From Paenibacillus sp. FSL R7-0337 (GTDB lineage Bacteria > Bacillota > Bacilli > Paenibacillales > Paenibacillaceae), in assembly GCF_037969875.1 (NCBI RefSeq), contig NZ_CP150218.1, forward strand, positions 7,068,001-7,132,000: a stretch of 64,000 nucleotides of DNA, in the 5' to 3' direction. Shown piece by piece: positions 44,715 through 53,075 of the stretch (positions are counted from its first letter, which is position 1; each line of letters begins with the position of its first letter). The notes beneath the pieces were generated by a model. That model did no database searches. It was not told the DNA's origin and saw only the letters and a program-made list of their open reading frames with translations. The translations under genes were made by a program, and so were the position numbers.

Positions 44715-44909
44715 TTAATGAAGATACGCAGAATTCTGATGCTCGCAAATGCTGTAATGGATGATATCCATGGCATCTGCCGGTTCCAGAATACTCAGAC
44801 CGTCACGCAGTACGATTACAGAATTGAGTTCGTCCTGCTTCAGGAACGGTATCATATCCGGATACCACCTCATGACGATTGCTGACAGTTTTACCGTTTC
44901 CATTTCCAC
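44715..44909 (-). CDS. Small hypothetical protein
   Basis: 64 residues from GTG 44909, nine bases after an AAAGGAAAGG site; GTG 44918 abuts the site and is less likely. The sequence mixes beta and helical character (VKLSAIVMRWYPDMIPFLKQ, VIVLRDGLSILEPADAMDII) and ends in a His/Cys-bearing tail. No family recognised. It is followed by a plausible terminator, which supports it as a single-gene unit. Confidence 0.6.
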   Translation of the reverse strand: MEMETVKLSAIVMRWYPDMIPFLKQDELNSVIVLRDGLSILEPADAMDIIHYSICEHQNSAYLH

Positions 44910-45079
44910 AACAATCACCCTTTCCTTTTTCGAATCGAACTGAATCAGAATTCAGGGTCCACCCGGAAAAACGAAGTGCCTGGAAAAAAGAGGGTAAATC
45001 ACAATCTTCATGAAATTGTTAAGGTCCTGCGTAGCTATAATATAACATAAATTTGAAAGGATAAGCATTTTCTTATAAA

Positions 45080-45907
45080 TTACCGTTTGCGGAAAGAGCC
45101 CATCACACCGACAGTCTCAACAATATTAACAAAAGCCTGCGGGTCGCTTGTTTTGATAATACGCTTCAACTCTGCAAGCTCATACCGTGTGGTCACTGTC
45201 ATTAGCATGTCCCGTTCTACATGAGAATAAGCACCTTCTGTCTTGAATTTTGTAACTCCGCGCTGAAGGCCCAGCAATTGCTGCAGCAGCTCGTCAGTCC
45301 GGTTGGTGATGATGTATACGGTGACTTTGATGTGACTGATATGAATTAGGTCGACTACCTTGCCAGTGACGTAAATGGAGACCATGGATGCAAGCGCCAG
45401 ATTCCAGTTGTCGTCAAAATAAGCCGCAGCAAGAATGACGAGACCATTGAGGCCAACCAGCACACTGCCTACCGGGAAATCCCGGTACCGTGTTATAATG
45501 GAGCCCAGAATATCGAAGCCGCCCGAGGAGCCTCCTACGCGGAAGGATACACCAGCCCCGACACCTACAAGCACCCCTCCGAATACAGAGGCGAGCAGCA
45601 TATCCGAGGATACCTGAACGACAGGCACGACTGTCATTAACCAGGTTGTTGCCCCTACAGAGACAATGCTCAGAATGATAAATCTCCGGCCCAGCTGGAA
45701 CCATCCGGCAGCAAGCAGCGGGATATTGAAGAGTAAATACAGTAAGCTGATGTTAAAAGGAGTGAAATAACCGGCCAGCATCGCTAGGCCGGATACGCCT
45801 CCGCTGAGCAGTCTGTGGGGGATCAGGAACAGATTAAAGCCGCTCGCGATCATCGCTGACCCGAAGAGAACGGCAAGAAAGCTCCCGAATAATCTTAGTT
45901 TAACCAA
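45080..45907 (-). CDS. YitT-family membrane protein (DUF161/DUF2179)
   Basis: 275 residues from TTG 45907, with AGAGGTG upstream. About five or six membrane segments (SGFNLFLIPHRLLSGGVSGL, GVSFRVGGSSGGFDIL) precede a cytoplasmic C-terminal DUF2179 domain with VYIITNRTDELLQQL and GAYSHVERDMLMTV. These proteins are common in Firmicutes; the transported or sensed compound is not known. Confidence 0.92.
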   Translation of the reverse strand: MVKLRLFGSFLAVLFGSAMIASGFNLFLIPHRLLSGGVSGLAMLAGYFTPFNISLLYLLFNIPLLAAGWFQLGRRFIILSIVSVGATTWLMTVVPVVQVSSDMLLASVFGGVLVGVGAGVSFRVGGSSGGFDILGSIITRYRDFPVGSVLVGLNGLVILAAAYFDDNWNLALASMVSIYVTGKVVDLIHISHIKVTVYIITNRTDELLQQLLGLQRGVTKFKTEGAYSHVERDMLMTVTTRYELAELKRIIKTSDPQAFVNIVETVGVMGSFRKR

Positions 45908-46234
45908 GCAAATTCACCTCTGAATGTAGTGTGAGTGTCATGTAAGTAATGAAAGTAAGGAATACACTGGTATTCCTGATTGGGTTTGTGATATAATGTA
46001 TAGGATATTCTTGAGTAGGACGTTACAATGGTATTTTTGCATTGCTTTAGAATGCGAAGCTGCAATTGTCAGGTGTAAGTAGTGGCCTGATCATAGGACA
46101 TTTTTTTGTCCCAATACGCGCTAAACCATGCAGGAAATACGGCATGATTGGACAGCCTATAAATGTGTTTACCGCTACTTAAGAATACAGACAAGCATGT
46201 GGAATGTCCACTGTATAGAAGGAGCATGAATAAT
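45908..46234. other. Promoter region and long leader of cshA
   Basis: No gene. An extended -10 at 45989-45997 would give a leader of about 230 bases, containing a GGAC/GTCC hairpin with a seven-T loop (46096-46111) and other weak structure. Long structured leaders are usual for cold-inducible DEAD-box helicases. Confidence 0.55.
45989..45997 (+). promoter_or_regulatory. Extended -10 promoter of cshA
   Basis: TGATATAAT: TG, one base, TATAAT (45992-45997). No good -35 is seen, as expected for this class. Confidence 0.6.
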
Positions 46235-47908
46235 TTGAAAACATTCGCAGAATTCGGCTTGGAGCCAAAAGTACTTCAAGCAATCACAGAGCTAGGATTT
46301 GAGGAAGCAACACCCATCCAGGAGCAGGCTATTCCGCTTGCAATGGCCGGATCGGATCTAATTGGCCAGGCACAGACGGGTACAGGTAAGACCGCAGCCT
46401 TCGGGATTCCCCTCATCTCCAAGATCGCAAGAGAAGAAGAGAAGATTCTGGCACTGATAATGACGCCAACACGTGAACTTGCCATCCAGGTCGCTGAAGA
46501 AATTGGTAAGTTGACCCGCTTCAAAGGACTTCGTTCACTGGCTATCTACGGCGGGCAGGATATCGGCCGCCAGATCCGCGGACTGAAGAGAAAACCACAG
46601 ATTATCATTGGTACACCGGGACGCCTCCTGGACCATATCAACCGCAAGACCATCCGCCTGGATGATGTTCAGACGATCGTACTGGATGAAGCCGATGAAA
46701 TGCTCGATATGGGCTTCATGGAGGATATCCAGACCATCCTCAAGCTCGTTCCTGAAGAACGTCAGACCATGCTCTTCTCGGCTACTATGCCTCCTAACAT
46801 TCAACGCCTTGCCCAGCAGTTCCTGAAGAACCCGCAGCATGTATCCGTAATTCCTAAGCAGATTAGCGCACCGCTTATCGACCAGGCTTATGTTGAAGTG
46901 CCTGAACGCCAAAAATTCGAAGCGCTTAGCCGCTTGATTGACATGGAATCGCCAGATCTGGCAATTGTATTCGGCCGCACCAAGCGCCGGGTAGACGAGC
47001 TTGCTGAAGGCTTGCAGAAACGCGGCTATTCCGCTGACGGCCTGCATGGCGACTTGTCGCAGAACCAGCGCGATGCTGTAATGCGCAAATTCCGTGACGG
47101 CAGCATTGATGTATTGGTTGCTACAGATGTAGCTGCACGCGGCCTGGACGTATCCGGCGTAACGCATGTAATCAACTTCGACCTTCCGCAAGACCCGGAG
47201 AGCTATGTACACCGTATCGGCCGTACAGGCCGCGCCGGTAAAGAAGGAACTGCCTGGTCCTTCGTAACTCCGCGCGAAATGGATCACTTGCACCTGATCG
47301 AACGCGTGACCCGTCACCGCATTACCCGCAAACCGCTTCCTACAATGGCTGAGGCTATTGAAGGCAAACAACGCATTACAGCAGAACGTTTGCTTGCAAT
47401 GGTTGAGGAAGGCGGCGAACTGAACGAATACAAAGGAATTGCCATTCAATTGCTGGAGCAATACGATTCTGTACAGCTGCTGTCCGCAGCTATGAAGCTT
47501 CTTACCGGCGATAACAAGGATGCGCAAATTGAGTTGACTCCGGAAGATCCGATTCGTGCCAAACGTCGCGGCGGCAAAAACGATATCCGCAGCGGACGCA
47601 AGCCTAACGGCGGCGGCTATGGCGGTAACCGTACAGGTTCCGGCTCTAGCTCCGGTGGTGGCTATCGCGGCAACCGGGACAATGCAAGCGGCGGCGGCTA
47701 TCGCGGAAATCGTGACAACGCCAGCAGCGGCGGAAGCACCCGTGGCGGCTACAGCAGCGGCTATGGCGGCAACAGCGGAAGCGGCAGCAGCTACGGCGGC
47801 GGCTACAAAGGCAACCGTGATGGAGCGAGCCGTAACACAGACGCAAGACCATCCTCGCGTCCGAGCAGCACAAGCACCCGCCCGGCCAAGCAGGATTTTG
47901 ACGCTTAA
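46235..47908 (+). CDS. cshA: DEAD-box RNA helicase CshA
   Basis: 557 residues from TTG 46235, which has AAGGAG ten bases upstream; the ATG at 46226 is too close. All helicase motifs are present: Q (TPIQEQAI), I (AQTGTGKT), II (DEAD), III (SAT), and VI (HRIGRTGRAG). The C-terminal domain after about residue 365 is followed by about 120 residues rich in Gly, Arg, Asn and Tyr, with three near copies of GGGYRGNRDNAS, an RNA-binding tail. It unwinds RNA for ribosome assembly and mRNA decay. Confidence 0.96.
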   Translation: MKTFAEFGLEPKVLQAITELGFEEATPIQEQAIPLAMAGSDLIGQAQTGTGKTAAFGIPLISKIAREEEKILALIMTPTRELAIQVAEEIGKLTRFKGLRSLAIYGGQDIGRQIRGLKRKPQIIIGTPGRLLDHINRKTIRLDDVQTIVLDEADEMLDMGFMEDIQTILKLVPEERQTMLFSATMPPNIQRLAQQFLKNPQHVSVIPKQISAPLIDQAYVEVPERQKFEALSRLIDMESPDLAIVFGRTKRRVDELAEGLQKRGYSADGLHGDLSQNQRDAVMRKFRDGSIDVLVATDVAARGLDVSGVTHVINFDLPQDPESYVHRIGRTGRAGKEGTAWSFVTPREMDHLHLIERVTRHRITRKPLPTMAEAIEGKQRITAERLLAMVEEGGELNEYKGIAIQLLEQYDSVQLLSAAMKLLTGDNKDAQIELTPEDPIRAKRRGGKNDIRSGRKPNGGGYGGNRTGSGSSSGGGYRGNRDNASGGGYRGNRDNASSGGSTRGGYSSGYGGNSGSGSSYGGGYKGNRDGASRNTDARPSSRPSSTSTRPAKQDFDA

Positions 47909-47926
47909 GTCGTAACAGCACACCTT

Positions 47927-47968
47927 GAAGAAGACGAGCAACCGTTACCGGTTCCCGTCTTCTTTTTT
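47927..47968 (+). terminator. Terminator of cshA
   Basis: GAAGAAGACG (47927-47936) pairs with CGTCTTC (47956-47962), followed by TTTTTT. Confidence 0.88.
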
Positions 47969-47981
47969 ACTGTGGACTCGC

Positions 47982-48077
47982 TTAGATGAAGGTACGGCTA
48001 ATGATGACCAGCAGGATGAAGAGTACGAGAATCGTTCCAGTGGAAGTCCAGGGATTGCAGCAGCCAGGTGCGGACAT
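47982..48077 (-). CDS. YjcZ-like 31-residue membrane peptide
   Basis: MSAPGCCNPWTSTGTILVLF begins a peptide of 31 residues ending in ILLVIISRTFI. The ATG at 48077 has a perfect AAAGGAGG seven to eight bases upstream. A short polar N terminus with a Cys pair followed by one hydrophobic helix (TILVLFILLVII) matches the YjcZ family of tiny sporulation-associated proteins in Bacillaceae, although the usual Gly-Tyr repeats are missing. Confidence 0.7.
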   Translation of the reverse strand: MSAPGCCNPWTSTGTILVLFILLVIISRTFI

Positions 48078-48256
48078 GAGGTCAACCTCCTTTGAGCATG
48101 GGGGATTTGTTGTGGTTACAATGTAATATATGGACGTATTACAGAGCTTGCTTAGACACATACCTAGAACTTGTAAACTTGGGCGCTGGAAAAGTCCTGT
48201 ACAAACAGGTATAGTTAAGATACGCAGTACGCACAAGATAGACAGGAGGAAGGGAA

Positions 48257-49111
48257 TTGGAGTTTAAAGGAGCAATGGGCGGTATATACCGCATCACGGA
48301 ATGGATCTCACGCATCGCCTTCAGCAATATTTTATGGGCATTGTGTTCGATACCGTTCCTGTTCGCAGGAATTATGAAGATCCTCATGCTGGGTTCAGAA
48401 GCAGGCGGGCCGAATGAGCAGATTATGCTGAACTGGGTACTTGGTGTATTCGCGCCATTCACTGTATTTCCGGCGACGTCGGCGTTATTTACAGTGGTGC
48501 GCAAATGGGTAATGGGCAATACTGATGTAAGTACATTCCGCACTTTTTTTCAGGGGTACAAAGAGAATTATCTGAAAAGCATGCTGGGAGGGCTTATCTA
48601 CACCCTGCTGTTTGTCGTGATGTACGTTGATGTGACCGTATACATGACGCAAATGCCGAATTTCAAGATCGTCGGTATCCTGATGCTGGTGCTGATGATT
48701 ATTTTGTTCGTATCGATGTTTAACTTCTTCTCCATCGTGGTTCACTACCAGATGACGTTCAAGGAAGTGGTAACCAATTCGATTCTGCTCACGATCGCCC
48801 GGCCGATCCGTGTGTTCTCGACGTTGATTGGTTCTGGCGTTCTTCTCTATATAGGTCTGCGGTATCCGGTTCTCTACGTGATTTGTATTCCTACGCTGAT
48901 TGCTATGCTCGCCTTCTTTAATTTCTTCGCTACATACAATAAGCTGCAACTGCAAGTGGAGAAGAAGAAGCTGGCTGAAGAGCAGGCCGCGCTGGAAGCG
49001 GCAGAGAATGAAGGTCTTGCGTCCGACGACGAGGATGATGACGATGAAGACGAAGACGAGGATGAAGACGACAGAGACAAGAATACCGGTAAGGATTTCA
49101 AGCGGACTTAA
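48257..49111 (+). CDS. YesL-family (DUF624) membrane protein with acidic tail
   Basis: 284 residues from TTG 48257 (AGGAGGAAGGG upstream). The opening GIYRITEWISRIAFSNILWA and FTVFPATSALFTVVRKWVMG are the DUF624 signature; about five membrane segments follow. The C terminus is a coiled coil (KLQLQVEKKKLAEEQAALEA) ending in about 20 consecutive Asp/Glu-rich residues, an unusual extension compared with Bacillus YesL (about 210 residues). Relatives often neighbour sugar-uptake genes; here it stands alone. Confidence 0.85.
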   Translation: MEFKGAMGGIYRITEWISRIAFSNILWALCSIPFLFAGIMKILMLGSEAGGPNEQIMLNWVLGVFAPFTVFPATSALFTVVRKWVMGNTDVSTFRTFFQGYKENYLKSMLGGLIYTLLFVVMYVDVTVYMTQMPNFKIVGILMLVLMIILFVSMFNFFSIVVHYQMTFKEVVTNSILLTIARPIRVFSTLIGSGVLLYIGLRYPVLYVICIPTLIAMLAFFNFFATYNKLQLQVEKKKLAEEQAALEAAENEGLASDDEDDDDEDEDEDEDDRDKNTGKDFKRT

Positions 49112-49181
49112 CATTCCATTGATCATCCGGGCAGTAATGTCAACGGTAAATGATCCAGGTGTTAAATAAAGCGCATACAGG

Positions 49182-49210
49182 TTTACTTTTTCGTCAAAAG
49201 GCAATATAAT
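49182..49210 (+). promoter_or_regulatory. Promoter of the 6S RNA gene
   Basis: TTTACT (49182-49187), 17-base spacer, TATAAT (49205-49210). Transcription should begin near 49217. Confidence 0.75.
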
Positions 49211-49216
49211 GATTAT

Positions 49217-49406
49217 AAATCCTGCGATGTACGTTATGGTTGCTCGTTGTTTTGAACCAATGATAATGTCTTGGGAGATCTACATGAAGCGCGGCTGAAC
49301 AGCCCTGTCTATATGACCTGGGGAATTCAAAAACGACTTCTGCGGTCACCCACCTGCTCTAGCAGGTTCAGAAGACACTGCAGCCGGACGGCATAGGCGG
49401 GTTTTC
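49217..49406 (+). ncRNA. ssrS: 6S RNA
   Basis: About 190 bases, the usual 6S length, with a good sigma-A promoter 7 bases upstream of the inferred start. The ends pair (CCTGC with GCGGG, then ATGT with GCAT), a second stem uses TTTTGAA (49250-49256) with TTCAAAA (49326-49332), and the 3' strand of the central bubble carries a small hairpin (ACCTGCTCTAGCAGGT). This layout, together with the TGCGGTCACCCACCTG segment, fits Firmicute 6S RNA, which binds the sigma-A RNA polymerase active site in stationary phase. A covariance search would settle it. Confidence 0.78.
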
Positions 49407-49422
49407 TAATGCAATTGACAAG

Positions 49423-49464
49423 GCACCCTGTTACCTGCTTTCTGCGGGTAGAGGGTGCTTTTTT
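49423..49464 (+). terminator. Strong terminator downstream of the 6S RNA
   Basis: GCACCCT (49423-49429) pairs with AGGGTGC (49452-49458), with inner pairing ACCTGC/GCGGGT, then six T residues. Confidence 0.88.
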
Positions 49465-49555
49465 CAAGGTTAAAGTGAGCAATGCCCTTTTGTTCCGCGG
49501 ACAAGAGTGTTACACTTAGAGTAATGAACTTGGGATTTGAAGAGGGGGAAGAATT

Positions 49556-49945
49556 TTGTCGTTGAAAAGAACCTTGGTCGGTTTATTTCGCAGTCATGAC
49601 GGAACAAGCGACCGTGCCAAAGATCCGACACTTAAAACGCGTTATTACAATCTTTCAAGAGACAAGGCGTGGGATGAAGTATCCGCAACGCTGAAGAAAA
49701 TTCCTGGATATAAGGTCTTGCATGAAGTACAATCTGTAGGGGAGATTACCCTAGAGAAAAGAACGGCGTTAGGCCGCTCGCTGGATATTACCGTATCTGT
49801 GCTAAGCACCACGCCCGTACGCTGTGCCGTAGATATATATTCAGCATCCAGAGGGTCGCTTGGAGATCTGGGTGCCAATTACCGTGTCATTCAACGTTTG
49901 TATCAGTCTCTGGATAAGAAGCTAGGCAAATATAAGGTAGATTAA
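49556..49945 (+). CDS. DUF1499-like cytosolic protein
   Basis: 129 residues from TTG 49556 (AGGGGGAAG before it; TTG 49562 is the alternative). The core YYNLSRDKAWDEVSATLKKI, GEITLEKRT, VDIYSASR and GDLGANYRVIQRLYQSLDKK matches the DUF1499 shape, in which a conserved DLG-N-R end is typical. No signal peptide or catalytic residues are seen. Function unknown. Confidence 0.7.
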   Translation: MSLKRTLVGLFRSHDGTSDRAKDPTLKTRYYNLSRDKAWDEVSATLKKIPGYKVLHEVQSVGEITLEKRTALGRSLDITVSVLSTTPVRCAVDIYSASRGSLGDLGANYRVIQRLYQSLDKKLGKYKVD

Positions 49946-50041
49946 GGACAAGTATCCAGGCATGTATTGCCGGGATTGTATGCGGTTTCCGGGAGCGGGA
50001 CAGCCCTTGGGGCACGGATATCCTTATTGATCATCATACGC

Positions 50042-50078
50042 AAAAAGCGGAGAAGGATGACCTTCTGCCGCTTTTTTT
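50042..50078. terminator. Bidirectional terminator between the DUF1499-like gene and tpx
   Basis: AAAAAGCGG-AGAAGG pairs with CCTTCT-GCCGCTTTTT around an ATGA loop; A and T tracts flank both sides. Confidence 0.9.
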
Positions 50079-50137
50079 CACAAATGTACATCTTTAGCTT
50101 GGAATGCTGTATAACATAACAGTGCTGTCCGTCCAGC

Positions 50138-50656
50138 TTACAGTAGAGCCTTAACTGCGGAAATTGCCGCTTCGTAGTCCGGGTGCTCAGCCATTTCACC
50201 GAGATACTCGACATAAGCCAAAGTGCCTTGCTTGTCTACAACGAAGATGGAGCGCATATCGAGTCGGAATTCCTTGATCAGGACGCCGTAGGCTTGTCCA
50301 AAGGAAGTCTCCTTGTGGTCGGACAGGGTGATTACACTGTCGATGCCTGCGGCGCCGCACCAGCGGGCCTGGGCAAAAGGAAGGTCAGTGCTGATGGTGA
50401 GGATGACTACATCATCGCCAAGACCGGCAGCCTCGCTGTTGAAGCGGCGGGTCTGCGCATCGCACACACCGGTATCCAGGGAAGGTACAACGCTGATCAG
50501 CTTGATTTTGCCAGCGTAATCTGTAAGAGTAACATCTTCCAGGAGATTCTTGCTAACCGTGAATTGCGGCGCGGGATCTCCGGCTTTCAGCTGCGGGCCT
50601 ACCAGAGTGATGGGGTTGCCCTTAAATGTGGCTACGCCTGTTCTTTCTTGCGTCAT
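50138..50656 (-). CDS. tpx: Thiol peroxidase (atypical 2-Cys peroxiredoxin)
   Basis: 172 residues. Peroxidatic Cys65 lies in PSLDTGVCDAQTRRF and resolving Cys100 in ARWCGAAG, the spacing of E. coli Tpx. It reduces hydrogen and organic peroxides using thioredoxin. GGAGG is upstream of the ATG. It is divergent from the rhomboid gene. Confidence 0.97.
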   Translation of the reverse strand: MTQERTGVATFKGNPITLVGPQLKAGDPAPQFTVSKNLLEDVTLTDYAGKIKLISVVPSLDTGVCDAQTRRFNSEAAGLGDDVVILTISTDLPFAQARWCGAAGIDSVITLSDHKETSFGQAYGVLIKEFRLDMRSIFVVDKQGTLAYVEYLGEMAEHPDYEAAISAVKALL

Positions 50657-50769
50657 GTCCTTGTTTCCTCCTTGAATTGCATTATTGGCATGTACCTGCC
50701 AGAATAAATTATAATCTTTTTAGAAGCTGGATGTCGAGCTTGGACAACATACATAAAAGGATGGGTGTT

Positions 50770-51396
50770 ATGATTTTTATAAGGTATGAGAAGTGGAGAA
50801 GTTATCTCCGGTATTACCCTGTAACCTGTGCGCTGATTCTGGCCAACGTGGTTATGTTCATCGTGCTGTCCCTGAATGGCGGCTCTACCAACCTGTACAC
50901 GCTTGTGAAGTATGGGGCTACAGTCAATGTGGGTCCTGAGAAGGATGAGCTGTGGCGCTACGCCGCGGCGATGTTCCTGCATAACGGCTTCGCCCATTTG
51001 TTCTTCAACAGCTTCTCGCTGCTTGTGTTCGCCCCGCCGCTGGAGCGGTTAATGGGCTGGTGGCGGTATGCGCTGTTGTATCTGGGCGGCGGCTTCATTG
51101 CTAATCTGCTTGGGGTTGTTGTTAGCAGCCGCGGGACTGTGGAGATTGGGATTGTCTCTGTAGGGGCCTCGGGAGCGATCTACGCCGTCTATGGCGCGTT
51201 CCTCTATATTGCATTGTTCCAAAGGGCAATGATGGATGAGGGCTCGCGCAAGACGCTTTACGGACTTCTGATGATGGGGATTATCACGTCCTTTGCTGCT
51301 CCAAATATCAACTATATGGCTCATATCGGCGGCTTGATCGCCGGATTCTTCATTTATGGGCTAATCATCCGTGTATTCAAACGAAACCGGCGATAA
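50770..51396 (+). CDS. Rhomboid intramembrane serine protease
   Basis: 208 residues from ATG 50770, 9 bases after AAAGGA; upstream in-frame starts overlap tpx and lack a site. The catalytic Ser is in GASGAIYAVYGAFLY (GxSG), the His in MAHIGGLIAGF, and the L1-loop WR-like segment is DELWRYAAAMFLHNGFAHL. Six membrane segments are expected and no extra domain, as in basic bacterial rhomboids. Substrates unknown. The LysR gene begins 14 bases later. Confidence 0.95.
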   Translation: MIFIRYEKWRSYLRYYPVTCALILANVVMFIVLSLNGGSTNLYTLVKYGATVNVGPEKDELWRYAAAMFLHNGFAHLFFNSFSLLVFAPPLERLMGWWRYALLYLGGGFIANLLGVVVSSRGTVEIGIVSVGASGAIYAVYGAFLYIALFQRAMMDEGSRKTLYGLLMMGIITSFAAPNINYMAHIGGLIAGFFIYGLIIRVFKRNRR

Positions 51397-51410
51397 GGAA
51401 GGGTGTAATC

Positions 51411-52328
51411 GTGGAGCTTAGACAGCTGCAGTATTTTCTGAAGGTTGCCCAGAAGGAACATGTTACCAGAGCGGCGGAGGAGCTGCATGTCGCACAATCT
51501 GCGGTGAGCCGCCAGATTCATCAGCTGGAGCAGGAGCTGGGGGTGGATCTGTTCATGCAGAAGGGGAGAAACCTGCAGCTTACGCCTGTCGGACAGCTCT
51601 TTTGCAAAAGAGTGGAGTCGGTGCTGAATGAACTCGACCGGTCGGTGGCGGAGGTGCATGAATTCCTTGACCCGGAGCGCGGCGAGATTCGCATCGGCTT
51701 CCCGCACAGTCTCGGAACACATCTGATTCCTTCAATTGTGGCGGAGTTCCGCAGTCATTATCCCCATGTGAAATTCCGCTTCAAGCAGGGGGCCTATCCT
51801 TCCTTAATCAAGGATGTTATCTCTGGAGAGGTGGATCTGGCATTCATCTCGCCGTTCCCCGAGAATGTGGGGCATGTGGCCGGAGATGTCGTCATGACCG
51901 AGGAATTGTTCGCCATTCTGCCGCAGAATCATCCGCTTGCCAGCGAAAAAGTGATCCGGCTGGAGCAGCTGCGGGAAGAGAAGTTCGTATTATTCAGCCA
52001 AGGCTACTCGCTGCGGCCGATTGTGTGGCAGGCCTGCCTTGCGGCAGGGTTTAAGCCGCAGATTGCTTTTGAGGGCGGGGAGACCGATACGATCCGCGGT
52101 CTGGTAGCCGCCGGGATGGGGGTAAGCCTGCTGCCGGAGATGGCGCTCTACCAGACCAACCCGATGCAGCCTGCGCAGGTCCGGGTGGTGGAGCCTACGA
52201 TTACCAGAACCGTCGGGCTGATTCACCGGGCAGAAGGCAAGCTGCCGCTGGTCGCCCAGTCCTTCCGTAACTTCCTGCTTACCTATTTCAAAGACAGACA
52301 CACAGACAATACCCCGGTCGGCTCATAG
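51411..52328 (+). CDS. LysR-family regulator, GltC-like
   Basis: 305 residues from GTG 51411. The helix-turn-helix (LQYFLKVAQKEHVTRAAEEL, HVAQSAVSRQIHQLE) and the effector domain (RIGFPHSLGTHLIPSIVAEF, FVLFSQGYSLRPIV, GLVAAGMGVSLLPE) resemble B. subtilis GltC closely in order and wording. GltC activates glutamate synthase genes, but no gltAB is in the window, so it may control other genes. Its stop codon lies inside the loop of the terminator at 52302. Confidence 0.88.
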   Translation: MELRQLQYFLKVAQKEHVTRAAEELHVAQSAVSRQIHQLEQELGVDLFMQKGRNLQLTPVGQLFCKRVESVLNELDRSVAEVHEFLDPERGEIRIGFPHSLGTHLIPSIVAEFRSHYPHVKFRFKQGAYPSLIKDVISGEVDLAFISPFPENVGHVAGDVVMTEELFAILPQNHPLASEKVIRLEQLREEKFVLFSQGYSLRPIVWQACLAAGFKPQIAFEGGETDTIRGLVAAGMGVSLLPEMALYQTNPMQPAQVRVVEPTITRTVGLIHRAEGKLPLVAQSFRNFLLTYFKDRHTDNTPVGS

Positions 52329-52348
52329 CCTACCGGGGTATTGTCTGT
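52302..52348. terminator. 17-bp terminator enclosing the LysR stop codon
   Basis: Arms 52302-52318 and 52332-52348 pair perfectly; the 13-base loop contains the TAG stop. It serves the convergent LysR and YugP genes. Confidence 0.85.
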
Positions 52349-52363
52349 CTAGTCATATAAATC

Positions 52364-53041
52364 TTAATCGCGGTTGCCGAGGAATATCAGGATCAAGCGG
52401 ATCAGTTCGATAAGCGATACCAGCGCTGCTGCAACATAGGTGAGCGCTGCCGCATTCAGGACCTTGGCTACGCCGCGCTCTTCATCATTACGGATGAAGC
52501 CCTGCTGTACCATAATCTGGCGTGCACGGCTGCTGGCGTTGAATTCGACAGGCAGTGTGACCAGCTGGAAAGCTACTGCGGCGGAGAAGAAGATAATACC
52601 TAGACCAATAAGATTGAATGAGCTGAAAATGAAGCCCGCCAGCAGCATGAAGGGTGCGACCCCGGAGGCAAAGTTCACAACCGGGAACATCCGGTGGCGA
52701 AGCGCCAGCATCGGATAATGCTCCTTGTGCTGAATCGCATGGCCGATCTCGTGACAAGCGACGGAGACCGCTGCGATGGAGCTTTCATAATATACAGGCT
52801 CCGACAGCCGCACAACGCGGTTAATCGGGTCATAGTGGTCTGTGAGGGTTCCCGGAACCGGTTCAATGGGAACATCGTAGAGTCCATTGGCATCCAGCAT
52901 ACGCCGGGCTGCTTCGTAACCCGTTAAGCCGTTCATGTTCGGCACCTTGGCCCATTTCTTGAAATTGCCCTTGACCCTGAACTGGGCCCATAGCGAGAAG
53001 ATAAAAGCGACAGCTAACAATACATACATTAGTGGCATCAT
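52364..53041 (-). CDS. yugP: YugP-type neutral zinc metallopeptidase (PF04298)
   Basis: 225 residues. The zinc motif HEIGH lies in VACHEIGHAIQHKEHY. A membrane segment sits at the start (MYVLLAVAFIFSLWAQ) and two or three more after the zinc site; the C terminus ends with a hydrophobic segment. Size and layout match B. subtilis YugP (225). Substrate unknown; probably a membrane-bound protease. Confidence 0.93.
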   Translation of the reverse strand: MMPLMYVLLAVAFIFSLWAQFRVKGNFKKWAKVPNMNGLTGYEAARRMLDANGLYDVPIEPVPGTLTDHYDPINRVVRLSEPVYYESSIAAVSVACHEIGHAIQHKEHYPMLALRHRMFPVVNFASGVAPFMLLAGFIFSSFNLIGLGIIFFSAAVAFQLVTLPVEFNASSRARQIMVQQGFIRNDEERGVAKVLNAAALTYVAAALVSLIELIRLILIFLGNRD

Positions 53042-53075
53042 AGGTGCTCATTCCTCCATTATAAATTACAAGCTG

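Larger units (their letters stand above)
49112..49555. other. Gene-free stretch holding the 6S RNA
   Basis: It contains the promoter, 6S RNA (49217-49406) and a strong terminator (49423-49464); there is no protein gene. Confidence 0.75.

Noticed and set aside
46535..47941. 468-codon frame antisense to cshA
   Set aside because: Low-complexity Ala/Val-rich product mirrors the Gly-rich tail of cshA; the + strand helicase has every motif.
50707..50722. PerR-type box before tpx
   Set aside because: Only the left half fits the TTATAAT-N-ATTATAA consensus; the right half matches four of seven bases.
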